From Neoactinobaculum massilliense (lineage in GTDB: Bacteria; Actinomycetota; Actinomycetes; Actinomycetales; Actinomycetaceae): a DNA stretch of 64,000 nucleotides. A model generated the notes under the pieces. It ran no database searches, had not been told where the DNA came from, and worked only from the letters and a program-made list of their open reading frames with translations. Each line of letters opens with the position of its first letter. Within the stretch, counting starts at the first letter, position 1. The stretch is from contig NZ_UWPE01000001.1 in the NCBI RefSeq assembly GCF_900604955.1, forward strand, positions 682,001-746,000. The letters are read 5' to 3'. This document shows, in pieces, positions 56,792 through 64,000 of the stretch. The translations under genes and the position numbers were made by a program.

Positions 56792-57478
56792 CTACTCCGC
56801 CTTATGCGCTGCCTTCTTTGCCGGCACGAAACCATAAACCGTGAGTACCAGGCCAATCACGCCAAGTGCCACACCGGCCCACAGGGCTACCTTGCCCACC
56901 ACAGACCAGCCGTACACGTTAAGCAGAGTGCCACGAATCGTGGAGCCGTTGAGGAACGTGTCAACACGGAGAGACTGAAGTGATGCGGCCGTCTTCGCCG
57001 CCTCGGAAGTGGTGGTCGGATCCGCGATTTCCTTGTCAGCGAGGGCCTGAGCCTCTTCTTCCGTGGCGTCCGGGTGAGCAGCCTTGACCTCAGCGAGCAC
57101 CTTATCCTGCGCATCACTCACGTTCTTGCCCAGCGTTGCATACGTGGCGCCCTCAAGCCCTGCGGCCTTGGCGGCAGCGGCCATGTGCTTGGCCACAAAG
57201 TTGTCCGCGTACGCCTTGGCTTCCTTGCCGGTGGACATCTTCTGGCCCGCGTACGGCGTCAGGACATCGGCGTCCGCCTGCGTAATTGAGCCTGCCTTCA
57301 CCTGCGCCGCCAGCGCATCCTTGGTGGGCATCGTGATGTCCTGCTGCGCGAGCTGTCCGGCAATGAAGTTGCCTGCATACACGCCTCCGCTGAGCGCACC
57401 AATCCCAACAAGGAGAAGGATGATGCCGAAAATTTTGCCCAGGGTCTTGTACACCCGCGAAACGGAATTGTCTTCCAT
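56792..57478 (-). CDS. Unknown protein with two transmembrane segments
   Basis: The 228 aa protein is not recognised. A first transmembrane helix (about 15-36) precedes an extracytoplasmic domain rich in Ala, Asp, Lys and Thr (MPTKDALAAQVKAGSITQADADVLTPYAG, KMSTGKEAKAYADNFVAKHM). A second helix near 190-220 is followed by a lysine-rich end. The middle domain has several stretches likely to form helices. ATG 57478 has AAAGGA about 7 nt upstream and fits the MEDNSVSRVYKTLGK beginning. It may be the only gene of its transcript. Confidence 0.6.
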   Translation of the reverse strand: MEDNSVSRVYKTLGKIFGIILLLVGIGALSGGVYAGNFIAGQLAQQDITMPTKDALAAQVKAGSITQADADVLTPYAGQKMSTGKEAKAYADNFVAKHMAAAAKAAGLEGATYATLGKNVSDAQDKVLAEVKAAHPDATEEEAQALADKEIADPTTTSEAAKTAASLQSLRVDTFLNGSTIRGTLLNVYGWSVVGKVALWAGVALGVIGLVLTVYGFVPAKKAAHKAE

Positions 57479-57776
57479 GACTGTTCCTTTGATTTGTTGC
57501 ACGGTGGGATCTTCCGCCCCACTCCGGGTGAGCATATGTCCATGAAGCCGCGGCGCCTAGAGCAAAAATGCATCTGGGCGCTCGCACTTATCCGCACCCT
57601 GTATCCCCCACCACACCCGAAGGCTTTAAGTCCTATTTTCAACTGAATGTTCAATGCTTGTGGATACTTAAGTGAGCACACCCCTTGCCACCGCTCGGCT
57701 TCAATGAGCAGCAGGAAGAGAAATGTGAACCACTCCGGGGCTAAGTTAATGATTTGCGGCGATAGATAAAATCTAC
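57479..57776. other. Upstream region of the two-TM gene
   Basis: I saw no gene in these 298 bp. An open frame on the minus strand overlaps the two-TM gene in another frame and looks spurious. The right half is more A+T-rich than the genes around. Confidence 0.4.
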
Positions 57777-57792
57777 GGTCGCACGTGCGACC
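57777..57792. repeat. 16 bp perfect palindrome in the AT-rich gap
   Basis: GGTCGCACGTGCGACC is a perfect palindrome. It is preceded by TAGAT-AAA-ATCTA, itself a small inverted repeat. It is a good candidate for a regulator binding site, or a hairpin of a short RNA. Its position 300 bp upstream of the two-TM gene does not identify a target. Confidence 0.5.
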
Positions 57793-57915
57793 ACACACCC
57801 GCGATAATCACGTACCTGCAATGGGCGTATGGCCAAATAGCGGGGTAGGGTGCTGACCGATCGTCGCCGGCTCTATCCGCAATTGCGCAGGGAGCTACAT
57901 ACACTCACCGGACAC

Positions 57916-57951
57916 AAAAATCCCCACAATTGAAATGATTCAATCGCGGGG
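57916..57951 (-). terminator. Terminator of the tRNA-Gly-Cys-Val transcript
   Basis: A 13 bp stem (57922-57934 with 57939-57951) containing two G-T pairs and a 4 nt loop is followed by TTTTT on the minus strand. It lies 29 bp after tRNA-Val(GAC). Confidence 0.75.
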
Positions 57952-57979
57952 TATCAATCATAAAACCCAAAAGAGATAG

Positions 57980-58051
57980 TGGGCGATACTGGGATCGAAC
58001 CAGTGACCTCTTCCGTGTCAGGGAAGCGCGCTCCCTCTGCGCCAATCGCCC
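57980..58051 (-). tRNA. tRNA-Val (GAC)
   Basis: A 72 nt cloverleaf on the minus strand starts GGGCGATTGGCGCAG and ends in GTATCGCCCA with discriminator A. The anticodon loop CTGACAC gives anticodon GAC. The T-loop TTCGATC is normal. CCA is not encoded. Confidence 0.95.
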
Positions 58052-58057
58052 GATGCG

Positions 58058-58128
58058 AGGTGGGTACGGGATTCGAACCCGTGTGCACGGCTTTGCAGGC
58101 CGTTGCCTCGCCTCTCGGCCAACCCACC
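58058..58128 (-). tRNA. tRNA-Cys (GCA)
   Basis: A 71 nt cloverleaf begins GGTGGGTTGGCCGAGAGG and ends with TACCCACCT. The anticodon loop CTGCAAA gives GCA. The discriminator is U, as expected for cysteine tRNA. CCA is not encoded. Confidence 0.95.
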
Positions 58129-58161
58129 GTGCGGATTGACAGAAGAACTGCCACTCCTCCG

Positions 58162-58234
58162 AGCGGATGACGGGGCTCGGACCCGCGACCTCCACCTTGG
58201 CAAGGTGGCGCTCTACCAACTGAGCTACATCCGC
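58162..58234 (-). tRNA. tRNA-Gly (GCC)
   Basis: A 73 nt cloverleaf begins GCGGATGTAGCTCAG and ends CATCCGCT. The anticodon loop TTGCCAA gives GCC. Its discriminator U fits glycine tRNA. It is first in the minus-strand tRNA transcript. Confidence 0.96.
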
Positions 58235-58258
58235 GAACGCCTTGCGGCGACCTGTAAA

Positions 58259-58287
58259 ACTATAGCGGGCACCCCCTCACGTGTCCA
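58259..58287 (-). promoter_or_regulatory. Promoter of the tRNA-Gly-Cys-Val operon
   Basis: TGGACA (58287-58282), a 17 bp spacer and TATAGT (58264-58259) on the minus strand lie 25 bp before tRNA-Gly. It is the best canonical promoter in the window, with five of six matches in each hexamer. Confidence 0.8.
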
Positions 58288-58377
58288 ATGCAGATTCGTG
58301 AGGTCTACGCCACGCTCCGAAAACATTGTTGAGAGTTGCGCCAGCCGGCTTGAAACCTGTACTCTCTATATCCGTTC

Positions 58378-58450
58378 GGGCGATTAGCTCAGTGGTTAGA
58401 GCGCTTCGTTCACACCGAAGAGGTCACTGGTTCGAATCCAGTACCGCCCA
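58378..58450 (+). tRNA. tRNA-Val (CAC)
   Basis: A 73 nt cloverleaf on the plus strand begins GGGCGATTAGCTCAGTGG and ends CAGTACCGCCCA. The anticodon loop TTCACAC gives CAC. A short terminator follows. A possible promoter TTGCGC-N18-TACTCT ends about 12 bp upstream. It diverges from the other three tRNA genes. Confidence 0.95.
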
Positions 58451-58455
58451 CGAAC

Positions 58456-58477
58456 AGCCACCGAAAGGTGGCTTTTT
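58456..58477 (+). terminator. Terminator of tRNA-Val (CAC)
   Basis: A 7 bp stem (AGCCACC / GGTGGCT) with a GAAA tetraloop ends in a run of five T on the plus strand, 5 bp after the tRNA. Confidence 0.85.
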
Positions 58478-58509
58478 CTGTATCTGCCGGCGAGTACCCG
58501 GCGCTCGGT

Positions 58510-58560
58510 ATCTGGCGGTACCCGCGGGTTGGTTCCTGACAGCTGTCATCTGGCGGTACC
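58510..58560. repeat. Short direct repeat pair
   Basis: ATCTGGCGGTACC occurs at 58510-58522 and 58548-58560, 38 bp apart, with a diverged partial copy (CGGTATCCGCCGG) near 58582. Confidence 0.6.
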
Positions 58561-58613
58561 TGGCGAGCAGCAACGGATGATCGGTATCCGCCGGACGCAT
58601 CAGCCCAGGGGTG

Positions 58614-58741
58614 GGTGGGGCGCTGAGTTGATGAAAAAACTCTTGAGTTGATGGCTAGTGCCCGGTTTTGGGCCTCGAATCGTCCCTCAACCGCGCATTT
58701 TCCGTCCACTCGGTAGGAAACCATGAGTTGAGCGCCCCACC
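58614..58741. repeat. 11 bp inverted repeat bounding 106 bp
   Basis: GGTGGGGCGCT at 58614-58624 is inverted as AGCGCCCCACC at 58731-58741, and the similarity goes on weakly inward (GAGTTGATG / CATGAGTTG). This could be a large stem-loop or the ends of a tiny decayed element. Confidence 0.55.
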
Positions 58742-58770
58742 GGTGCCGCCACCTCGCCAACGGCACCAAC

Positions 58771-58918
58771 AAGTCCCCGTTGCACGAGGGGCACTCCGAG
58801 CTGCGTGCCGAAGGAATGTCGGAGCTGGTCAGAGTCCTCATTGCACGCGGGGCGCCCAGCTGGGCCTGCCCGGTGAAACACCGCCGCTGGAGACTCTCCG
58901 TTGCACGCGGGGCGCCCC
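58771..58918. repeat. Three degenerate repeats at about 60 bp spacing
   Basis: A unit reading about TTGCACGCGGGGCGCCC starts at 58780, 58841 and 58901 (spacing 61 and 60). The second and third copies are identical over 17 bp; the first has two to three changes. Each is preceded by a weaker match of the AGAGTCCTC kind. Confidence 0.65.
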
Positions 58919-59054
58919 CGCCAACCGCACCAACCGATAGCCGCTGCACGCCGCCAACCGCACATACCGGCACGTATCCCCCTGGCGCCGCGCCACCGCA
59001 CCCCGCACGTACCTGCACGTCCCGCCCACGGGCCGCTCCCCGCCAACCGCACAC

Positions 59055-59088
59055 AAAAAGGGCGACGACGTGCGTGACGTCGTCGCCC
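59055..59088 (-). terminator. Terminator of the BMP-type ABC transporter operon
   Basis: A perfect 12 bp stem (59060-59071 with 59077-59088) with a 5 nt loop is followed by TTTTT on the minus strand, 19 bp after the last permease gene. Confidence 0.9.
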
Positions 59089-59106
59089 TCACCAGCACGC
59101 GGAACC

Positions 59107-60387
59107 CTACTTCACGTACGGAATGTTCTCCGCCGCGGGCGCCTTGGAGCGGCCCACGAAGCCCGCTACGGCCACAATGGTGACCACGTAGGGGATCATG
59201 TTGACCAGCTCGGAGGGGATGTTGCCGTTCAGCGCCGGGAGCAGGCGTGCAACGGCCTGAGCGAAGCCAAACATGGTGGCCGCCGCCACCGCCCCGAGTG
59301 GGTGCCACTTCCCCAGAATCATGGCCGCCAGGGCAATATAGCCGTTGCCGGCGGAGATGTTCTCGGAGAATGTCATGCCCGAACCGATGGTGAAGAAAGC
59401 GCCACCCAGGCCGGCAATCGCAGAGCCGAGGATCGTGTTGCGCCACCGGGTGCGGTTGACGTTGATGCCCACGGTATCCGCGGCCTCCGGATGCTCGCCC
59501 ACCGCGCGCATCCGCAGACCCCAGCGGGAGCGGTAGAGGAACACCGAGAGCAGTGCCACCACCACGTACATGAGGTATACGAGGATCGACTGGTCAAACA
59601 GCGCCGGCCCGATCACGGGAATCTGGGAGAGCACGGGAATGGGCAGATCCGGCAGCGAATACTTGTTTGTATTGAGATGCTCGGGATCCGCCTTCATGAC
59701 GGTGCCAAAGAAGAACGTGGTGAGGCCCAGCGCCAAAACATTGAGCACCACGCCCACAATGATCTGATCCACCCCGTATTTGACCGAGAATACAGCCAGC
59801 AGCCAGCCGAACAGGCAGGCCACGATCGGCGCCGCCACCAGGCCAAGCAGCGAGCTGTGCGTGAGCGAGGCCACCATGACCGCGGCGAAGGCGCCAGCCA
59901 GCATGTCTCCTTCGATCGCGATGTTGACCACGCCCGCGTGCTCCCCAACGACGCCCGAGAGTGCACCAAAGATCAGCGGCGTGGAGATGGCCACGGTGGA
60001 TACAAGTACCGAGGTGAGCGTCACCGCACCCGTTGAGCCTGCCCCCGCGAAAATAAGGAATCCCGCCACAAATAGGAGCCCCACAACCACGCCGGTTCCC
60101 ACCCGCGCACCCCGATGGTGGGAACGATGCGTGGCCGCGTAGGTGGCCCACACGGCACCGATAACGGTGATGGCCGCAAACACCCACAGCACACCAGACG
60201 CGTTAATCGTGATATCCGCAATGTTAAGGGCTTGCCCGCGGTCATTGAGGCGCAGCCGGGTGGTGCCGTGCGCCGCCACCGCGAACCAGATGAGGAACAG
60301 CGCCGCGATCGCGTAGGTGATGGGTGCTTTCCACGAAATGCGCGTTTGCGCGGCCGATTCCGCCACAGAAGGCGACACGTTACTCAT
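59107..60387 (-). CDS. ABC transporter permease, BMP/nucleoside importer type (YufQ-like)
   Basis: This is the second permease of a carbohydrate-uptake type 2 (CUT2-like) importer. The 426 aa protein has about ten hydrophobic segments. Its core ISTPLIFGALSGVVGEHAGVVNIAIEGDMLAGAFAAV is the conserved EAA-like region of YufQ/NupC-type permeases, and RSRWGLRMRAVGEHPEAADTVGINV follows. ATG 60387 is chosen because GGAG lies 7 nt upstream and gives an 8 bp overlap with the first permease. The N-terminal extension (to 60423) has no support. The system probably takes up purine nucleosides. Confidence 0.88.
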   Translation of the reverse strand: MSNVSPSVAESAAQTRISWKAPITYAIAALFLIWFAVAAHGTTRLRLNDRGQALNIADITINASGVLWVFAAITVIGAVWATYAATHRSHHRGARVGTGVVVGLLFVAGFLIFAGAGSTGAVTLTSVLVSTVAISTPLIFGALSGVVGEHAGVVNIAIEGDMLAGAFAAVMVASLTHSSLLGLVAAPIVACLFGWLLAVFSVKYGVDQIIVGVVLNVLALGLTTFFFGTVMKADPEHLNTNKYSLPDLPIPVLSQIPVIGPALFDQSILVYLMYVVVALLSVFLYRSRWGLRMRAVGEHPEAADTVGINVNRTRWRNTILGSAIAGLGGAFFTIGSGMTFSENISAGNGYIALAAMILGKWHPLGAVAAATMFGFAQAVARLLPALNGNIPSELVNMIPYVVTIVAVAGFVGRSKAPAAENIPYVK

Positions 60388-61717
60388 TGTTCTCTCCGTT
60401 CTGTGCGGTGGGTTCTTGGACATGGCGCCCGCCTTCCGGGCGTGGCGCCGGTATAGCCTCCGGGACGTGCGCGGCAGCTACCGACGCCGAAGGGACGGCG
60501 TGCTTGGCAGCATCCGCGAGCTGTGAATCCGCCCCGGTATTCGGATGCCCTATGGGCAGCAGGCCGGCAGCTAGTTCCTCCCGAAGCGAGTGCCCGGTGG
60601 GATGGGGCAGGTGGAATAGCCAGCGCACTAGCGCGGGCGCCGCGATGAGCAGCACGATGACGGACTGCAGAATGAGCACCATGTCGATGGGCACGCCCGC
60701 CTGGGACTGCATGGGGTATCCGCCAGCGCGGAAGGCACCAAACAGCAGGCCCGCCAGCAGCGTACCCACCGGGGTGTTACGCCCCAGTAGCGCCACCGTG
60801 ATGGCATCGAAACCGATGGAGCCGGCCACGTCCAGTGTGACGTATCCGATGTCGCCAAGTGCCTGATTGGCCCCGGCAAGCCCTAGGAATGCACCCGAAA
60901 TAGCCATCGTGGCCACCGTGATTTTGCCGGCGGACACACCCGCTGTCCGGGCCGCATCAGGATTTGCCCCCACGGCACGCACTTCAAAACCCAGTGTCGA
61001 ACGCTCAAGCAACCACCAGTAGACGACCACAGCTGCCAGCGCCACGATGAAGCCCACATTCACCTTGAATGGTGCGGATAAAAGCTTGGCGAAGGCCGCG
61101 GAATCGGCCACGTTAGCCGTTCGAGGTTGACCGGACCCTGCCAGCTGCCAGTACTTCTGCCCAAGGCAGTAGGCCAGGCCCAGCGAGGCGATGGAGTTGA
61201 GCATGATCGTCACGATCACCTCATTGGCACCGGTGCGTGCCTTGAGGATACCGGCGATGGCGGACCAGATGCAGCCCGCCGCTACGGCCGCAATGACGGC
61301 CACGAGGGTGTGTAGCCCCATGGGCAGTGACAACTTGGTGCCCACCCACACCGCCGCCAGCGCGCCGGCAATAATCTGCCCTGCACCACCAATGTTGAAC
61401 AGTCCGGCGCGGAAGCCGAACGCCACCCCTAGCCCACCGATGATGAGCGGCGTCGCATTGTAGAGAGTGTCCGTGATCGGCTTGATCTGACGCTGCCAGG
61501 TGGCCGCGGTGGGATCAAAAATGGCGCCGCGGAACATGGCCACGTATGCCTCCCCCACCGAGGCACCAGAAATCACGATGAGGATGGCGCCCACCAGGAA
61601 CGCCACCACCACGGCAAGTAGTGAGACAAACCAGCCTGAGGCCAGCATGTGGCGAACGGTGATGCCGAACCGGCCACCTTGAACGTTGCGCCGGAGCGCA
61701 GGAGCCTGCGAACTCAC
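60380..61717 (-). CDS. ABC transporter permease, BMP/nucleoside importer type (YufP-like)
   Basis: This first permease of the importer is a 445 aa protein with many transmembrane segments. It holds GVAFGFRAGLFNIGGAGQIIAGALAAVWVG and LGFEVRAVGANPDAARTAGVSAGK, the family landmarks. The last 70 residues form a polar tail (HPNTGADSQLADAAKHAVPS) rarely seen in this family. It starts with GTG 61717, overlapping the ATPase stop by 4 bp. Confidence 0.88.
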   Translation of the reverse strand: MSSQAPALRRNVQGGRFGITVRHMLASGWFVSLLAVVVAFLVGAILIVISGASVGEAYVAMFRGAIFDPTAATWQRQIKPITDTLYNATPLIIGGLGVAFGFRAGLFNIGGAGQIIAGALAAVWVGTKLSLPMGLHTLVAVIAAVAAGCIWSAIAGILKARTGANEVIVTIMLNSIASLGLAYCLGQKYWQLAGSGQPRTANVADSAAFAKLLSAPFKVNVGFIVALAAVVVYWWLLERSTLGFEVRAVGANPDAARTAGVSAGKITVATMAISGAFLGLAGANQALGDIGYVTLDVAGSIGFDAITVALLGRNTPVGTLLAGLLFGAFRAGGYPMQSQAGVPIDMVLILQSVIVLLIAAPALVRWLFHLPHPTGHSLREELAAGLLPIGHPNTGADSQLADAAKHAVPSASVAAAHVPEAIPAPRPEGGRHVQEPTAQNGENNE

Positions 61718-63252
61718 GCCATTTCCTCCTTTGTGGCGCCCGCAAGCGCCTCGCTGGCCGGCACACCGGCCATCATCAATCCCAGTACCTCCGACGGCGT
61801 GGAGGGCGGCACAATCCCAACGATCTTGCCCCGATACATGACGGCAACGCGATCCGAGAGTTGGGTTACCTCGTCCAGTTCGGAGGAGATAACCAGCACC
61901 GGGACACCGCGATCACGGACCGCAATAATCTGGTTGTGGATGAATTCCACGCTGCCCACGTCCACGCCGCGGGTGGGCTGATTTGCTACCAGAAGCTTGA
62001 GACCACGCGATAGCTCTCGGGCCACCACCACCTTTTGCTGGTTGCCTCCCGAAAGCGTGGCGATCGGATCCTCGATGGCACCTACGCGAATGTCGTATTC
62101 CTCCGTGGCCCGTTCCGCCTCATGCCGGACCGCCGTCCGCTGGAGTTCCCCGTGACGCGCAAAGGGGGCGTCACGGTAGCGGTCCAACACCAGGTTGGCC
62201 GCCACGGAGAAGCTGGCGACAATGCCGTCGCGCGTACGATCCTCGGGAATGAACCCCACCCCGGCGTCGAGCGATTTTCGCGGGCTCGCGTGGGTGATGT
62301 CATGGCCATCCAGTGAGATAGTGCCGCTCGCCGGATCCTCAAGTCCCAGAATCGCACGTGCCAGGGACGTCTGCCCATTGCCCTCCACGCCAGCAATGCC
62401 CAGTACCTCGCCGCCGCGCACCTCGAAACTCACGTTATCGAGGGTGAGCTTGCGGCCGGCGTCGAACGCGGAGAGGTGAGAAACCTTCAGCGAATTCTCC
62501 CGGACGTGCGGCGCTTCCTTCTGCACCTGCAGCATCACGGGACGGCCCACCATCATGGTGGCCAGGTCCGCCTCGCTGGTATCCGGGGTGGCGCTACCCA
62601 CCACGCGGCCGCGCCGAATGACGGTGATTTCATCGGCCACTGCGCGCACCTCCCGCAGTTTGTGGGTGATGAACACAATGGAGGTACCGGCATCCGCGAG
62701 TTTGCGCATGGTGGCCATCAGCTCGTCGGTTTCCTGCGGGGTGAGGACCGCGGTGGGCTCGTCAAGAATGAGCACCTTCGCCTCACGCACCAGCGCCTTG
62801 GCGATCTCCACGCGCTGCTGGAGTCCGACCGGTAGATCCTCGATGAGCACATCCGGATCGAGCTCAAAGCCGTAATCAGCGGAGACCTGCTCTACCCGAC
62901 GCCGCGCCTCTTTCACGTTGATGAGCCCCGCGCGTCCGGTCGGCTCATCCCCGAGCACCAGCGATTCGGCCACGGTAAACACAGGGATGAGCATGAAGTG
63001 CTGATGAACCATGCCGATGCCCGCGGCCACGGCGTCGCCCGGACCGGAGATTTTGACGGGTTTGCCGTCGATGAGAATTTCACCCTCGTCGGGCTGATGC
63101 AGCCCATACAGGATATTCATGAGGGTGGACTTTCCCGCCCCGTTTTCACCGAGGAGCGCATGGATATGCCCCTCTTTGATTTCTAGATTGATGTGATCGT
63201 TGGCGGTTACGGGACCAAACCGCTTGGTGATCCCGCGTAGCTCCAGCTCCAT
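61714..63252 (-). CDS. ABC transporter ATP-binding protein with two ABC domains (YufO-like)
   Basis: The 512 aa protein fuses two nucleotide-binding domains. The first has GENGAGKSTL (Walker A, about 34-43), a signature region with LPVGLQQRVEIAKAL, and LILDEPTAVLTPQE. The second has GVEGNGQTSL in place of a classic Walker A and LSGGNQQKVVVARELSRG with LLVANQPTRGVDVGS. Such substituted second domains are usual in CUT2-type ATPases. It would energise uptake together with the two downstream permeases. A ribosome binding site AGGGAG precedes ATG 63252. Confidence 0.92.
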   Translation of the reverse strand: MELELRGITKRFGPVTANDHINLEIKEGHIHALLGENGAGKSTLMNILYGLHQPDEGEILIDGKPVKISGPGDAVAAGIGMVHQHFMLIPVFTVAESLVLGDEPTGRAGLINVKEARRRVEQVSADYGFELDPDVLIEDLPVGLQQRVEIAKALVREAKVLILDEPTAVLTPQETDELMATMRKLADAGTSIVFITHKLREVRAVADEITVIRRGRVVGSATPDTSEADLATMMVGRPVMLQVQKEAPHVRENSLKVSHLSAFDAGRKLTLDNVSFEVRGGEVLGIAGVEGNGQTSLARAILGLEDPASGTISLDGHDITHASPRKSLDAGVGFIPEDRTRDGIVASFSVAANLVLDRYRDAPFARHGELQRTAVRHEAERATEEYDIRVGAIEDPIATLSGGNQQKVVVARELSRGLKLLVANQPTRGVDVGSVEFIHNQIIAVRDRGVPVLVISSELDEVTQLSDRVAVMYRGKIVGIVPPSTPSEVLGLMMAGVPASEALAGATKEEMA

Positions 63253-63394
63253 GGGGCTCCCTTCGCTTAGTTGCAGGAATCCTATCGCGCGTGAGGCTCA
63301 CGCTGAGCCAATCGGCCACATCGTGTGCCCCGACGACGCCGTCCGCCGCGCCAGCCTCCCTGCGTGCGGCAGCAGGTATCACGGACGTGCGAAA

Positions 63395-63442
63395 GCCCGC
63401 CGCAGCGGTATCCCGGTAAAGGACCGTTCGTCTACGGCGGGC
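63395..63442 (-). terminator. Possible terminator or attenuator between BMP gene and ABC ATPase
   Basis: An 8 bp stem (GCCCGCCG / CGGCGGGC) closes a 32 nt loop and is followed on the minus strand by TTT. It may lower expression of the transporter genes against the binding protein, as is usual in such operons. The surrounding 206 bp hold no gene. Confidence 0.4.
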
Positions 63443-63458
63443 CATCTATTCTGACGCG

Positions 63459-64000
63459 CTAGGCCTGAGGCTGGGCGTCGGAGGTGATCTTCAGTTCACC
63501 CGAGGTGATCTGGTCGGTCAGCTTGCTGACCTCGTCCTTCAGGGACTGAGGCACCTTGGAATCAAAATCGTGGTACGGGGCGAGTCCCACACCCTTGTTC
63601 TCCAGCGTGCCAATGTAGGGCGTGCCGTCCAGCTTGCCCTCCGAGCCGGCCTTCACGGTGTCGTACACGGCGTTGTCGATGCGCTTCAGCACCGAGGTAA
63701 TCACAATGTCCTTGTAATCCGGAGCGGACTCATACCAGTCCGAGTCCACGCCGATGATGTAGGCATTGCCGGAATCCTTGGCCGCCGTACCGGCGCCAAG
63801 TGCCGCGTTGCCGGCCACGGGCATGATGATGTCCGCGCCCTGGTCGATGAACTGCTGTGCCTGCTGCTTGCCGAGGGACTTATCCTCGAAGGACTGGGTG
63901 AATGCACCGGACTGCTTGGCCTTATCCCAGCCGAGCACCTTCACATTCGTGCCCTTAGCCTTGTTGTAGGCGACCACGCCGTCCACGAAACCATCCATGA
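63459..64000 (-). CDS. BMP family ABC transporter substrate-binding lipoprotein (5' part outside window)
   Basis: Only the C-terminal 180 residues or so are visible; the N-terminus with the lipobox lies beyond the right edge. The Med/BMP fold is shown by KDSGNAYIIGVDSDWYESAPDYKDIVITSVLKRIDNAVYDTVK and a preceding IDQGADIIMPVAGNAALGAG. BMP proteins of this type bind purine nucleosides in many bacteria. Order and strand place it first in the operon with the double ATPase and two permeases. Confidence 0.9.
   Translation of the reverse strand, partial: MDGFVDGVVAYNKAKGTNVKVLGWDKAKQSGAFTQSFEDKSLGKQQAQQFIDQGADIIMPVAGNAALGAGTAAKDSGNAYIIGVDSDWYESAPDYKDIVITSVLKRIDNAVYDTVKAGSEGKLDGTPYIGTLENKGVGLAPYHDFDSKVPQSLKDEVSKLTDQITSGELKITSDAQPQA

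Larger units (their letters stand above)
58478..59054. other. Repeat-bearing non-coding gap after tRNA-Val
   Basis: No gene could be supported in these 577 bp. They hold a 13 bp direct repeat (58510-58522 and 58548-58560), an 11 bp inverted repeat (58614-58624 with 58731-58741), two copies of TGAGTTGATG-like sequence, and three copies of a TTGCACG-type unit at about 60 bp spacing. The one open frame here extends through tRNA sequence and is spurious. Confidence 0.6.

Noticed and set aside
58378-58450. tRNA-Val as an attachment site of an integrated element
   Set aside because: No second copy of the tRNA 3' end and no integrase gene are present in the window.
58771-58918. CRISPR array
   Set aside because: Only three copies, the first diverged, no cas genes, and the units are shorter and less exact than CRISPR repeats.
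58410-59054. Minus-strand open frame of 214 codons across the repeat gap
   Set aside because: It ends in translated tRNA-Val sequence (the familiar GTGFEPVTSSV artefact), lacks a ribosome binding site and its composition follows the DNA repeats.

Overview
The window is about 64 kb of a high-GC Gram-positive chromosome, almost entirely coding. Several things point to an actinobacterium, most plausibly Actinomycetales/Actinomycetaceae-like: the actinobacterial GlgA type, a SufR-SUF operon with an embedded Rieske protein, phosphatidylinositol mannoside genes, SteA/SteB, the extra helix in 23S rRNA, and gene order matching Mycobacterium in two long blocks. The genus cannot be fixed from what is visible. 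No prophage, transposase, CRISPR array or plasmid gene was found.

Layout. 1-5.8 kb: glycogen genes glgA and glgC (divergent), a SixA-like phosphatase, an ABC-F protein and a small membrane protein. 5.8-12.5 kb: SUF iron-sulfur assembly operon sufR-B-D-Rieske-C-S-U-T on the minus strand. 12.5-23.9 kb: one long minus-strand run with the order (TPR protein)-HAD phosphatase-55 aa protein-tlyA-nadK-recN-steA-steB-MraY-like-murJ-NUDIX, whose first part matches the M. tuberculosis Rv1691-Rv1698 order from memory. 24.3-29.4 kb: a complete rRNA operon (16S-23S-5S, minus strand) lying between tyrS and the TPR gene. 30-38.5 kb: tyrS, an MFS exporter, two dynamin-like GTPases, hisS and a metallo-hydrolase. 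38.6-40.6 kb: a DUF349 protein and an unrecognised 177 aa protein on the plus strand. 40.6-57.5 kb: rel, apt-secF-secD-yajC, ruvB-ruvA-ruvC, yebC, NUDIX, an unknown membrane protein, pimA, a PIM acyltransferase, pgsA, thrS and an unknown two-TM protein. 57.9-58.5 kb: tRNA-Gly, -Cys and -Val(GAC) on the minus strand and tRNA-Val(CAC) on the plus strand. 58.5-59.1 kb: a non-coding, repeat-bearing gap. 59.1-64 kb: a BMP-family (nucleoside-type) ABC importer.

Functionally the window covers iron-sulfur supply with its own sensor, translation (rRNA, four tRNAs, three tRNA synthetases, TlyA, ABC-F), cell envelope and division (MurJ, SteA/SteB, PIM synthesis, dynamin-like pair, Sec accessory proteins), recombination repair (RecN, RuvABC) and the stringent response (Rel).

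The most interesting signals are regulatory. A CAAC-N6-ATTG palindrome sits exactly between the -35 and -10 of the sufR promoter. A LexA-type SOS box lies just upstream of ruvA. A recurrent arrangement of a -10 hexamer 6-7 nt upstream of the start codon predicts leaderless mRNAs for glgA, glgC, sixA, the ABC-F gene, its divergent neighbour, the metallo-hydrolase, and possibly hisS and the 177 aa gene. I did not find a convincing entirely new multi-gene system. The best candidates for unexplored biology are the Arg/Asp/Gly-rich TPR protein beside the rRNA operon, the MraY-like protein coupled to murJ, the dynamin-like GTPase pair, and the repeat-bearing gap after tRNA-Val.
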